Assembly: GCF_000721235.1 (NCBI RefSeq)
Contig: NZ_JOFH01000010.1
Coordinates: 124,001 to 188,000 of the forward strand
Direction of reading: 5' to 3'
Source: Streptomyces olivaceus
Lineage (GTDB): Bacteria > Actinomycetota > Actinomycetes > Streptomycetales > Streptomycetaceae
DNA: 64,000 bases
In this document: piece by piece, positions 7,514 to 15,633 of the stretch
Numbering within the stretch: the stretch's first letter is position 1
Layout: each line of letters starts with the position of its first letter
Notes under the pieces: model-generated
The model's input: only the letters and a program-made list of their open reading frames with translations
Databases searched by the model: none
Told to the model about the DNA's origin: nothing
Made by a program: the position numbers and the translations under genes

Positions 7514-8284
7514 CTACCACCGGGAAGGGGCGCTGGGCCAGGACTTCTCCTCCGAGACTCTCGCCCGGGCCTCTCGCAGTGCCCACGCATAGTGCCGCAG
7601 GCCCTTGCCCACGCCCCACAGACCGAGGGCGGCGAACGCAGAGCCTCCGCCCGCCACACCGATCTGAAGGCAGAAACCGCCGTCCTTCCGGTCGAGGTCT
7701 CCCGTCAGGGCAACGAGCACCAGAACGACACCCATCATGAGTGGAGCGACGGGGGCCATCATCCACATGAGCGACTTACCGGAGAGGAACACGAGGTACC
7801 GGCGCCCGTCGAGTGGAACGGTGTTCTTCCAGGGCTGCCCCGCACGCATCAGGTCCCACGTCGAGGCGAGAGGCTGCTGAACGTTTCCGGGAGGGAGCGA
7901 GCGGGCCGGGGCGAGGCGGTCGAGCCTCGTCCACGCCTCAAGCAGTCGCTGTGCGGCGCTGCCCCGCCGCACCACCCGCACGAACACCGCAGCGGCCACT
8001 GCCGCCGCCAGAGACGATACGGCCATGAGCAGGACGACGACGAGCAGGTCCGCCCCCTTGGGATCGTCCAGACCGAGGTACCAGCCCAGCCCCGCCCAAG
8101 CGACGAGCCAGCTGCCCGCGACCACCGCTGTGGCCAGCCCGGCCCACAGCATGTTCCGTAGCGCCATACTGCGCCGGGCCAGGACGTCCGTGGCCGCGGC
8201 CCTGGAGCTTAGAAGCCCGGCGCGGTCGTACCAGCTCAGCGTCCGGGGGTCCGGGGGAAGGTCGGGCGGGTTCCCGGCATTCAT
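7514..8284 (-). CDS. Four-helix membrane protein of the WXG operon
   Basis: The ATG at 8284 overlaps the TGA of the PxGW gene upstream by 4 bp (ATGA), giving 256 residues; the longer open frame upstream is a shadow of that gene. Two hydrophobic segments lie near residues 45-95 (GLATAVVAGSWLVAWAGLGW, then VVVLLMAVSSLAAAVAAAVF), and two more near 165-225. A central loop contains the sequence TRLDRLAPARSLPPGN. There is no signal peptide cleavage site and no known domain. Tight coupling with 8281-8985 and with the WXG pair suggests a membrane component or immunity-like partner. That is inference. Confidence 0.65.
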   Translation of the reverse strand: MNAGNPPDLPPDPRTLSWYDRAGLLSSRAAATDVLARRSMALRNMLWAGLATAVVAGSWLVAWAGLGWYLGLDDPKGADLLVVVLLMAVSSLAAAVAAAVFVRVVRRGSAAQRLLEAWTRLDRLAPARSLPPGNVQQPLASTWDLMRAGQPWKNTVPLDGRRYLVFLSGKSLMWMMAPVAPLMMGVVLVLVALTGDLDRKDGGFCLQIGVAGGGSAFAALGLWGVGKGLRHYAWALREARARVSEEKSWPSAPSRW

Positions 8285-8985
8285 GACGATGCACCGTCCT
8301 CTGTGGGTTCCGGGTCTTCGAGAAAGGTCGACTTCCCGGCGATGAGGGCCACGACGCTCGCCATGGAAAGCACCTGCTCGGCGTCCAGGCAGGTACCCAC
8401 GACCATGAGACCGCGCCCGCCACCGGGAGGGCAGGCGAGGCAGACGGCGAGTCCCAGCTTCGCCAGCGGCCGGGTCGAGCCGGCCGTCTGCGGCTCCGGA
8501 AAGAGTTCCGTCCTGTTGACCGATATCAGTTCCGGCTGGGAGATGACCCCCATGCCGATCCCCATCTCGGTGGGGAAGGACTCGGTGTAGACCTGCCGCC
8601 CCCGCAGTTCCTGTCCGAAATGACGCGCGAGCACCTCGCCGAGGTCGACGTCTTGATGGACCGTGGACACCTCGACGACCCCGGCACTGATCTGCCACAC
8701 AGCCCTACCGTATTCACCTTCCGGCACAGCTACGACGCCGTGGGCGATCACACCCTGAGAGAGAAGAACTTGGCGCCAGGCCATCAGCGCGTCGGCGTAG
8801 GCCTGACGTGGTCCGGCTGCCTTGTGCGGATAACTCCGGTTGATCACGTCAACGCAGCGGGTGTGTGCGGCCTCCTCGTCGTCGCCGTCGGCGAGAAGGT
8901 CGAACCAGTCGGTCGGTGCGTACAGCAGGACGGAACCGAGCGGGTCCCGCAGCGCTGAGGCTTCAAGAGGTCGGGAGACAGGCAT
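8281..8985 (-). CDS. PxGW-family protein of the second WXG operon
   Basis: The start chosen is the ATG at 8985 (MPVSRPLEAS), giving 234 residues; a GTG at 9021 would add 12. The N-terminal part reads LLYAPTDWFDLLAD, followed by a helix with two Tyr and an SQGVIAHGVVAVPEGE strand. A C-terminal half (QPELISVNRTEL, then LGLAVCLACPPGG) is beta-rich. This is the family arrangement seen at 178-894. It overlaps the next membrane-protein gene by 4 bp and lies 73 bp downstream of the large WXG gene. Its role is unknown. Confidence 0.65.
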   Translation of the reverse strand: MPVSRPLEASALRDPLGSVLLYAPTDWFDLLADGDDEEAAHTRCVDVINRSYPHKAAGPRQAYADALMAWRQVLLSQGVIAHGVVAVPEGEYGRAVWQISAGVVEVSTVHQDVDLGEVLARHFGQELRGRQVYTESFPTEMGIGMGVISQPELISVNRTELFPEPQTAGSTRPLAKLGLAVCLACPPGGGRGLMVVGTCLDAEQVLSMASVVALIAGKSTFLEDPEPTEDGASS

Positions 8986-9058
8986 GTCAGGCCGTTCTGA
9001 ACGTACGGTCGGTGGGCGCACGGGTCGCGGCCGTCGGGCCGGCCACGTCCGTTCGCAG

Positions 9059-10330
9059 TTATTTCTTGTCCCTGAGGGGCTCGGGTGTCAGGGCCTCGGG
9101 CCACACGTCCTCGCCAGGACCCTTCGTCTGGTCACCCGGGATGGCGTACTTGCCGACGTCCCACATCAGCTGAGCTCCTCCGCCAGGGCCGAGAGCGGCG
9201 GTGTTGGCGCCCCAGTTGGCGCCGAACTGGGCGACCTTCAGTCCGAACTCGGCTCCTTCCAGCACGTGGCCGGGCTGCGTGAGAACTCCGCGGAAGAAGC
9301 CGTATGGGGAGGCTCCGGCCAACTTTCCCAGCTGACTGCCGGCTTTGTAGGCACCGAAGCCGAATGCCAGCGCTGCGGCGTCGGCGACTACTGTCGGATC
9401 TGTCAGCGCGTCGATGAAACTTCCTGACTTACCCACCTTTTCCAGGTAGTGAGACCCAAGGGCAACGGCTCCGAGGATCAATGCCGGTGCAGCCAGGAAC
9501 TGGAGTCCGGGGACAAGTGACATCAGGCCAAGGACGGTGCTGGCGAAACCGGCGACGTTGCCGATGAACTCGAAGACCCAGGCGTATTCCTTGAGGAAGT
9601 CCTTGAGGTCGTCGAGGATCGCCTCACCCAGTTCTGCGGCCATCTCCGCGAACTTCGCAATGGCTTCGCCGATCTTGTCCCAGATTCCGGGCTCGTTGGG
9701 CGCGATGTCCATCGCGTGCTTGAGACGGTCGGCGATCGCCCCGCCTTCCTCGATGTAACGTTCCCGCAGTCGTTCGGCCCGGCCGCGTATCTCCTCCAGG
9801 TCGGCGTTGGCCGCATGCAGCGACTTCTCCTTGCCGCTGCGCTTCTCCTCCTGCCGCTCCCGCTTCGCCTTCTCCTCGTGCGTCTGGGCGCCCAGCCGCT
9901 CGCCGAACCCGGGCTTGGACGGCATGCCGTCCAGTTCGCGCTGGATGCCGGCCGCCTTGGCCTTGGCGTCCTGCGCCTCGCTCTCCAGCTTCTCCGCGTA
10001 CGCCTGGTGCTCGCGCATGTACCGCACCCAGTCGTCCAGGGCCCGCCCGGCATCGGTGAAGGAGTCACGTGCGTCGTTGACCTTGGGCCGGAAGTCGTCT
10101 TGGAACTGTTCACGGAACGCCTCGGCGGCCTTGCCCTTCCACTCCCCGCGGCCGGTGCCGTTGAGGACCTGGGCTATATCGCCGAGCGTCTTTCCCGTCC
10201 TGACCACGATCTCCGCGACGCGTGCGGCATCCGCCCGCTTGCCGGGGCAGGGGCAGAACCCGATTGCAGGGAAGCGGGCGTCGGCGGCGGGGTCCGGACG
10301 CAGCCAGCCGGGCTGGGAGTAGTCCGTCAC
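9059..10330 (-). CDS. Large WXG-motif protein, copy 2
   Basis: The GTG at 10330 overlaps the stop of the small WXG gene by 4 bp, giving 423 residues. The N-terminus has an unusual FCPCPG segment, then GEWKGKAAEAFREQF, a true W-x-G turn near residue 64. Charged coiled-coil helices span about 80-210 and include the GERLGAQTHEEKAKRERQEE run. A DIAPNEPGIWDKIGEAI segment is almost identical to one in 1887-3137 (APNEPGFWDKLGKGI). A hydrophobic region follows at about 275-320. The C-terminus has no known toxin domain. It is the presumed partner and substrate of the adjoining 103-residue protein. Confidence 0.75.
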   Translation of the reverse strand: MTDYSQPGWLRPDPAADARFPAIGFCPCPGKRADAARVAEIVVRTGKTLGDIAQVLNGTGRGEWKGKAAEAFREQFQDDFRPKVNDARDSFTDAGRALDDWVRYMREHQAYAEKLESEAQDAKAKAAGIQRELDGMPSKPGFGERLGAQTHEEKAKRERQEEKRSGKEKSLHAANADLEEIRGRAERLRERYIEEGGAIADRLKHAMDIAPNEPGIWDKIGEAIAKFAEMAAELGEAILDDLKDFLKEYAWVFEFIGNVAGFASTVLGLMSLVPGLQFLAAPALILGAVALGSHYLEKVGKSGSFIDALTDPTVVADAAALAFGFGAYKAGSQLGKLAGASPYGFFRGVLTQPGHVLEGAEFGLKVAQFGANWGANTAALGPGGGAQLMWDVGKYAIPGDQTKGPGEDVWPEALTPEPLRDKK

Positions 10331-10638
10331 CGCTGCCCGCCCTTACCGGACCGGGCTTTCTCCAGCTCCCGCGCGAACTCCTCGTCCGTCTCCTCGAAGG
10401 TCTTCTTGATCTGCCCCAGCGCCTTCGCCGCAGACTTCGAGAACTTCGACATCTGCTTGATCCCGTACGACCACTCGTCACCGAAGTCATCCATGCGCTG
10501 CGCCAACTTGAACACACCCATCGCCGCGCCGTCGACCTCTTCCATCTCACGGCACGGCGCCGCCATCACCTCATGGATGTCGTGGATGTCCTTCTGCGTC
10601 TGCTCCAGCATCTCGAAGTCTATGTACAGGTCACCCAT
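10327..10638 (-). CDS. Small WXG100-like protein, copy 2
   Basis: The product is 103 residues, all helical, with MDDFGDEWSYGIKQMSK as the turn between two helices and a basic tail. Size and layout are those of WXG100 proteins. The ATG at 10638 is preceded by a GGGGGAGT ribosome site. It is the first gene of a minus-strand operon running through the large WXG gene, a PxGW gene and two membrane-protein genes. It closely resembles the protein at 3140-3445, including the I/VKQ after the turn. Confidence 0.8.
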   Translation of the reverse strand: MGDLYIDFEMLEQTQKDIHDIHEVMAAPCREMEEVDGAAMGVFKLAQRMDDFGDEWSYGIKQMSKFSKSAAKALGQIKKTFEETDEEFARELEKARSGKGGQR

Positions 10639-10871
10639 GACTCCCCCGTTCCTGCTGCGACTGCTGCTTCACATGTACGCACCAACGCTATACAGAAAGT
10701 GAACGGGGCACTTGAGCGGGGGTGAAGGCCACCATCGCGCCGCACACGATCACTGCGAGGGGTGTGTGAGTGGTGCCGGCTGCACCACGAGCCGATGCGA
10801 CGCGGTACCGCAAGGCAAGGCACCTCGGGCGTCACGATGGGACTTCGCCCTCGTACGAGCCGAAGGAAGAG
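10639..10871. promoter_or_regulatory. Divergent intergenic region
   Basis: The 233 bp between the minus-strand WXG operon and the plus-strand gene at 10872 must contain both promoters. I see no coding potential. The stretch ACGCTATACAGAAAG near 10690 is locally AT-rich, but I cannot assign a reliable -10/-35 pair. Confidence 0.35.
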
Positions 10872-11471
10872 ATGGCCATGGACGAACGGCACCTGCTGAA
10901 CGAACTGATGAAGGCGGTCGCTGAAGAAGCGCACGAGTTCGTGGTCAGGCCGCACATCCCCGGTTTGAAGAAGTTCGCGGCCTTCGCATATGTTGCTGAA
11001 CGCTTCGGATATCGCTACATGGGACACGCCCCGGGCGGTGTGGCACTGAACAACCCCTACTTCCTGTTCCTACGCACACCTGATGCTCGGGAGGGGGCTG
11101 CCCTGCTTACGCTCAGCTCAGAGGCATCCAACCGCAAGCTACTGCCGGGCATGCGGCCGGGTCTTGGTCTCACCCCGGACAAGGAAGCCCGGCCACAAGT
11201 GCAGATTCTCTACTCACAGATGGTCGTCGATGCTGGCGGGCGATACAACGCGCGTGTTCTGAGTAACATTCTCATTCTGCCGATCGTTATGGCGATCTTC
11301 CTCATCTTCCCCGGGTACACAACGAAGAGCGTATCCATCGCAGCGGGAATTTGGTTCGCCTTCTTCCTCTGCTATCTCGTCGGTCTCGGTGTGACCCGAC
11401 GAAGGCGGACCAAGCACCTCGCACTTCTCTCCGCAGCGGGCGTGGAGTGGCCGCCGCGGATCGATGCGTGA
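10872..11471 (+). CDS. Membrane protein of unknown function with two C-terminal helices
   Basis: The ATG at 10872 has a strong GAAGGAAGAG ribosome site, giving 199 residues. The first 130 residues are soluble and contain the segments FGYRYMGHAPGGVALNN and LLTLSSEASNRKLLPGM. Two hydrophobic helices follow (VLSNILILPIVMAIFLIF, then a second at about 155-178) with RRRRTK at the cytoplasmic edge. No family is recognised. It is a single-gene unit convergent with the lipoprotein at 11620-12372. Base composition is slightly less GC-rich than the neighbours, which could mean more recent arrival. Confidence 0.65.
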   Translation: MAMDERHLLNELMKAVAEEAHEFVVRPHIPGLKKFAAFAYVAERFGYRYMGHAPGGVALNNPYFLFLRTPDAREGAALLTLSSEASNRKLLPGMRPGLGLTPDKEARPQVQILYSQMVVDAGGRYNARVLSNILILPIVMAIFLIFPGYTTKSVSIAAGIWFAFFLCYLVGLGVTRRRRTKHLALLSAAGVEWPPRIDA

Positions 11472-11619
11472 GGTACTCAAGGCCCGCGAAGATCAGCCGT
11501 TCTTCTAATCCGTAGTCCCACGAGTCGGCACTTCGTCGGAGAAGAACCTCAGGAGCGACATGTGCAGACCTCTGGTAAGTGCGTACCGGCGGCTGGAAGC
11601 CGGCTTCGGATTCGCAGCG

Positions 11620-12372
11620 CTACCCCAGCTTCCCGTTCTGCGCCTTCACCACCGTGGGTGAGAGTTTCACGTCGCTCGGCCTGTTGCTGGCCATCGCCAG
11701 CCCGTCGACCGAGAAGTAGACGGCGAGGACGTCACCGCTGCGGACGACCTCGCCGTGCAGAACGTGCTTCACGTCGCGGAAGGTGATCGTGGACTTGAAG
11801 CCCAGCGACTCGTCCCCGGCCGGCGTGACCTTCTCCGGTGTCACGGAGTCGTACGGGCTCTCGTCGCCGTTCGCCTCGGCCGTGAAGCCGCTCCCGCACG
11901 CGTCCACGGCCTTGCGGGCGTCGGCAAAGGCGGACCGCGCGTCCCCGGAGGCGTGGGCGGACAGAGTGACGTACGTGTAGGTGATGCCCTTGGTCAGCGC
12001 TGTCTCGGCGTCCGTCTGCCCCGAGGCCACCCGAGTGAGGGAGGCTTGTGGGTCGCCGAGCGGCAGTTGATTCATGGCGTAGGCGAGGGGCGCGCAGACA
12101 GGCTTGTCGACCGTCACCTCGTCCGACGACTTCGCGAAGATGTATTCGTCCTGCGTCTCTTGAACACGGAAGCCGTCGGTGTCCGACGTCGTGATGATGG
12201 TGTCGGCCAGGCGCTTCCCAGGAGACGCGGTCCTCTCCGTCGAGGCCGTCGCGTTGGCCTTCGGCTTGTCTGCAGCCGGGTCCGAGTCCGAGCTGCCGCC
12301 GCAGGCGGTGAGTGCGGTGAGGGACAACAGGGACAGGGTGGTGGTGACGACTGCCGTGGCGGGGCGGTTCAC
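11620..12372 (-). CDS. Lipoprotein with PknH-type sensor-like domain
   Basis: This 250-residue precursor has a signal peptide and lipobox SLTALTAC, with Cys at about residue 24, followed by a Ser/Ala-rich linker. The mature part has two conserved-looking Cys (KPVCAPLAYAMNQLPLG and AVDACGSGF) and alternating strands, as in the extracytoplasmic sensor domain of PknH-like kinases and related actinobacterial lipoproteins. This is a resemblance by eye only. It would bind an unknown ligand or act as an envelope protein. A gap of 66 bp separates it from the membrane-protein gene upstream on the same strand. Confidence 0.7.
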   Translation of the reverse strand: MNRPATAVVTTTLSLLSLTALTACGGSSDSDPAADKPKANATASTERTASPGKRLADTIITTSDTDGFRVQETQDEYIFAKSSDEVTVDKPVCAPLAYAMNQLPLGDPQASLTRVASGQTDAETALTKGITYTYVTLSAHASGDARSAFADARKAVDACGSGFTAEANGDESPYDSVTPEKVTPAGDESLGFKSTITFRDVKHVLHGEVVRSGDVLAVYFSVDGLAMASNRPSDVKLSPTVVKAQNGKLG

Positions 12373-12438
12373 GAGTACTCCGTTGCTTCGAGGGCTTGGG
12401 TGCTTCGAGGATCTGTCCTGCGCCGCGCGCCTTTGAGG

Positions 12439-13401
12439 TCAGTCGCCGTCGACCAGTTCGCGCAGTTGCGGGGAGAGCTCCGGTACGTGTGCGCCCGCCG
12501 CCTGTGCCGCTTCCAGCGACTTGACGTACTTCAGGGCCTCTTCCCGCAGCTGATTCTTCTCGTGGCCCTGGCGACTGCCCGCGAGCCACACGAGGATGGC
12601 CACGGGGACGAGGAGGAGGGCGGCGTATCCGACCGGGGAGCCGGTGGAATAGGCCCAGGCGGTGCCGATCAGGCCCGCGAAGACGAGGAGCCAGCCCGTC
12701 TCGTCGTGCCAGCCGCCTACGTCTGCCAGGTGCTCGTATTCCGTGACGGCTGGGGGCTTCGGCGGCACGGGTGCGGGCGCGGAGGTCGCGGGCGATGCGC
12801 GTATAGCGGCCTGCGGTGCCGGTCCTCCCTCATCGGCGGTGCCCTCGTGGTCAGGAGAGGAAGAGGACGCCGCCGCCTGAGCGGTGGCCGGTGGAACGGG
12901 CGGATGTGCCGGGACGGGGGTGGCCCCCTTCCCGCCGCCGGTCGGAGACCGGCCCTCCAGCCACGCCGGCACGTGCGTCAGCCGGATTCCGTGGGCACGG
13001 GCGATGCCCAGTGTCTCGCGGTAGCCGACGAGCGCCGGGTGGGTCAGCTCCCGTTTCCAGCGGACGCGTACGAGTGCGAGGGCAGCGACGGCGACTACGA
13101 GCAGGGGCCCAGCCGGGGCGTACACCAGTACCGGTTTGCCCGCGAACGCAGGGAGGATCGGGGCGAGGAACGGCCAGATGACACCCACCGTGAGCGTCGA
13201 GCCGCCCAGCCAGACGAGTGGGCCGCGCTGCGTCGCCTCCACTGCCCGCCGCCGCTCCGCCAGCAGCGCCGTCACCGCCGTGTCGTCGCTGTAGTCGACG
13301 CCGTGGCGGGTGCCGACGGTGCGTACGGCCGCCAGGGCTCTCGGGTCGGCCGACAACGCGGCCCCGCTCACCGGAAGTAGGTCCACCGTTGCCGCCCCCA
13401 T
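12439..13401 (-). CDS. Membrane protein with proline/alanine-rich cytoplasmic loop
   Basis: The product is 320 residues. Hydrophobic segments lie at about 62-82 and 90-110 (LLVVAVAALALVRV). After a low-complexity Pro/Ala/Ser loop at roughly 155-215, two more lie at about 235-275 (LLVFAGLIGTAWAYS and AALLLVPVAILVWLAG). The C-terminal tail is a charged helix. No known domain is visible. The ATG at 13401 is a good start. The gene is on the minus strand, divergent from the pilus cluster, across a 525-bp intergenic region. It may be co-transcribed with the lipoprotein gene downstream. Confidence 0.65.
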   Translation of the reverse strand: MGAATVDLLPVSGAALSADPRALAAVRTVGTRHGVDYSDDTAVTALLAERRRAVEATQRGPLVWLGGSTLTVGVIWPFLAPILPAFAGKPVLVYAPAGPLLVVAVAALALVRVRWKRELTHPALVGYRETLGIARAHGIRLTHVPAWLEGRSPTGGGKGATPVPAHPPVPPATAQAAASSSSPDHEGTADEGGPAPQAAIRASPATSAPAPVPPKPPAVTEYEHLADVGGWHDETGWLLVFAGLIGTAWAYSTGSPVGYAALLLVPVAILVWLAGSRQGHEKNQLREEALKYVKSLEAAQAAGAHVPELSPQLRELVDGD

Positions 13402-13926
13402 GCTCTCTCCGTACTCGCCCCGTCACTGATCCGAGCGAAGATCATGGCATGGGGGCGACGTTCTCCCGTGAGTGAATCGTGCAGGACCCATGGGCGCAGC
13501 GTGATGAAGTGCACGCGGGTGGTGTCCGGGGCTGGTCGTCTGGGATTCGCGCCAGCACAGTGGGAGTGGCTGGTCGGTGGGCCGTGCTCAAGGGGGTTCT
13601 GTGGATGCGAAGTTGCAGATGGGTAGCGGTGGACGGGGTGCGTGGGCGGGGGTGGGTATGCCTTGAGGGGCTTATGTGGGGCTGATACGGTGCGATGGCT
13701 TGACACTCGCCTTACTGCTGGTTGTTCGCCCAGGTCCGGCGGGTGTGTCAGCGGATGTCCCGGGACGTCATCGGTCGGGTGAGTGCGGGGCAAGTGTCCG
13801 GAAATGCAGATGTGATAGCGCGTTCTGTGTGCTGGGCGCGCTCCGGCAGTTGATGGCAGTCGATGTCCGCGTCAGGGCATGTCGGAACATGGCAGACAAT
13901 TTCTTGGGTGTACGGGGAGCGGTTGC
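13402..13926. other. 525-bp intergenic region ahead of the tad cluster
   Basis: Short frames on both strands here lack ribosome sites and the steady third-position GC of real genes. The region is locally lower in GC than its surroundings and should contain the tad promoter. A TTGACA hexamer occurs near 13700, but there is no convincing -10 at the right spacing. No repeat or hairpin stands out. Confidence 0.4.
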
Positions 13927-14637
13927 GTGAAGATCCAGGAGCGTACGGGGGCGGGCGCGGGACGTTCCGCATCTCCGGCTCAGCCACCGGTCGGTGACCG
14001 GCTTCCCAGCCCTCCTCGCGAGCGCAAACCCGCGCTGGCCGCGCTGGCGGTGCTGCTGATCCTGGTGGGTGCGCTGGGCGCCACGATGCTGGTGCTGCGG
14101 GCCGGCGACCGGGTGGAGGTCGTCAAGGTGACGGCGGACATCCAGGCCGGCGAGTCCGTCGGCAACAAGGTCACCTCCGTCATGGTGGCCGCCGACGACA
14201 GCATCAACTACATCGAGTGGTCGCAGCTCGGAGCCCTGAAGAAGCTCAAGGCCAAGTCCACGATCTACACGAACACGGTCGTCATGGGGCAGATGTTCGC
14301 CGCGCAGGAGCAGATCCCCGAGGGTAAGGCGTCCGTCGGCGTCGCCCTGAAGGAGGGGCAGTACCCGGCAGGCGTGAAGTCCGGCGACATCGTCGCCGCC
14401 TACCGCGTCGGCTCCAGCAGCTCCGGCGACTCCGCCGACAAGGACACGTCGTCCTCCGCCTCCGGCGGCGCGATCGTCCCCGACGCCCGCGTGAACGGCG
14501 TGGCGGACGACGGCGACTCCACCGTGAGCACCGGCAACAAGTCGTTCACGCTCCTGGTGGACGAGGCCGACGCTGCGGCCCTCGCCTCGGCGGCCGCCGC
14601 CGGCGAGGTCGCCATCGTGCGCGTTCCCGGCAACTAG
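13927..14637 (+). CDS. SAF-domain pilus assembly protein (CpaB/RcpC-like)
   Basis: The GTG at 13927 with upstream GGGGAGCG gives 236 residues. One membrane helix (ALAALAVLLILVGALGATML, about residues 36-56) anchors an outside domain starting VEVVKVTADIQAGESVG. This is the SAF fold found in CpaB/RcpC pilus proteins, which sit in the secretion channel or bind the wall. A DADKDTSS-like Ser/Asp linker interrupts the domain, and a final beta segment (SFTLLVDEADAAALASAA) follows. It is the first gene of the Tad cluster, with the next gene 18 bp on. Monoderm Tad loci lack the outer-membrane secretin that CpaB normally serves, so its exact role here is open. Confidence 0.75.
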   Translation: MKIQERTGAGAGRSASPAQPPVGDRLPSPPRERKPALAALAVLLILVGALGATMLVLRAGDRVEVVKVTADIQAGESVGNKVTSVMVAADDSINYIEWSQLGALKKLKAKSTIYTNTVVMGQMFAAQEQIPEGKASVGVALKEGQYPAGVKSGDIVAAYRVGSSSSGDSADKDTSSSASGGAIVPDARVNGVADDGDSTVSTGNKSFTLLVDEADAAALASAAAAGEVAIVRVPGN

Positions 14638-14655
14638 AAGGCGACCGAAGAAGCC

Positions 14656-15633
14656 ATGGCCCTCATCGCCCTCGCCGCCGACAAGGGTTCCCCCGGCGTC
14701 ACCACCGCGGCCGTCGCCCTCGCGGCGGTCTGGCCGCGCCGCGTCCTGCTCGCCGAGACCGACCCGGCCGGCGGCGACCTGGTGTACCGGTCCGCCGCAG
14801 CGCACGGCGGTCCGCTGAACCCGAACACCGGCATGCTGTCGATCGCCGCCACCGCGCGCCGCGGCCTCGTACCCGACCAGCTCTGGGACCACGTACAGCC
14901 GCTCAGCGGCGGCCTGGAGGTACTGGTCGGGCTCGGGATCTCCGAGCAGGCCGCCGGTCTCGCGGGGCTGTGGCCCACCCTCGGCCGGGCCTTCGCCTCC
15001 CTCGCCGACTCTCCGAACGCGCCCGCCGACGTCATAGCCGACTGCGGCCGCGTCAGCGGCGACACCCCGGCCGCGGAGCTGTTCCCGCACGCCGCGCTGG
15101 TCCTCCTGCTCTCCCGTACCGAGCCCGAGGCCATCGCCCGCGTGCGCGACCGCGCCGCCGCGCTCTCCAACAAGCTGCACGGCGGAACCAACCCTTCGGT
15201 GCGTCCCGGCGTGCCCGGCGCGCCGCTGATCGGCGTCGTCCTGGTGGCCGACACGAACAACGCCGCCAAGCTCTCCGGCCAGGTCAACGACATGCTGGTG
15301 CACGCCCAGACCGGCGCCCGCGTGGTCGGCACGATCGCCGACGACCCCGCCGGTGCCGAGCAGTTGGCCGGGCGCCGGCGCGGGCGGCTGGAGAAGTCGC
15401 TGCTCATCCGGTCGGCCCGCAAGGTCGCCTCCGACCTGTACCAGCAGTTCGGCGCCGCCTGGTCCGTGCCCCACACGGGGCCCGCCGGGCACCCCGGTCC
15501 CGCCGCCGGACCCGCCGGCCCCACCGGCCCCGTCGGGCACCACGGACAGCCCGGCTACCCCGGGCCCGCCACCGGCCACCCCGGACCCGCCGGCACCGCC
15601 GGTCCCGGAGGCCACGCGGGGGCCGGTCGATGA
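14656..15633 (+). CDS. TadZ/CpaE-like ParA-family ATPase with collagen-like tail
   Basis: The product is 325 residues. The N-terminus (LAADKGSPGVTTAAVALA, residues about 6-23) is a MinD/ParA-type P-loop, except that the usual final Lys before the Thr pair is replaced by Val. ETDPAGGDLVYR follows as the switch-like motif. It should place the pilus machine at the membrane, as TadZ/CpaE does. The last 50 or so residues are a Gly-Pro-rich collagen-like tail with repeated GxP triplets, an unusual addition. The ATG at 14656 follows a GAAGAAG site. It overlaps the next gene's ATG by 4 bp. Confidence 0.78.
   Translation: MALIALAADKGSPGVTTAAVALAAVWPRRVLLAETDPAGGDLVYRSAAAHGGPLNPNTGMLSIAATARRGLVPDQLWDHVQPLSGGLEVLVGLGISEQAAGLAGLWPTLGRAFASLADSPNAPADVIADCGRVSGDTPAAELFPHAALVLLLSRTEPEAIARVRDRAAALSNKLHGGTNPSVRPGVPGAPLIGVVLVADTNNAAKLSGQVNDMLVHAQTGARVVGTIADDPAGAEQLAGRRRGRLEKSLLIRSARKVASDLYQQFGAAWSVPHTGPAGHPGPAAGPAGPTGPVGHHGQPGYPGPATGHPGPAGTAGPGGHAGAGR

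Noticed and set aside
13676..13930. Small ORF ahead of the tad cluster
   Set aside because: It has no ribosome site or domain and irregular third-position GC; it probably lies in the promoter region.
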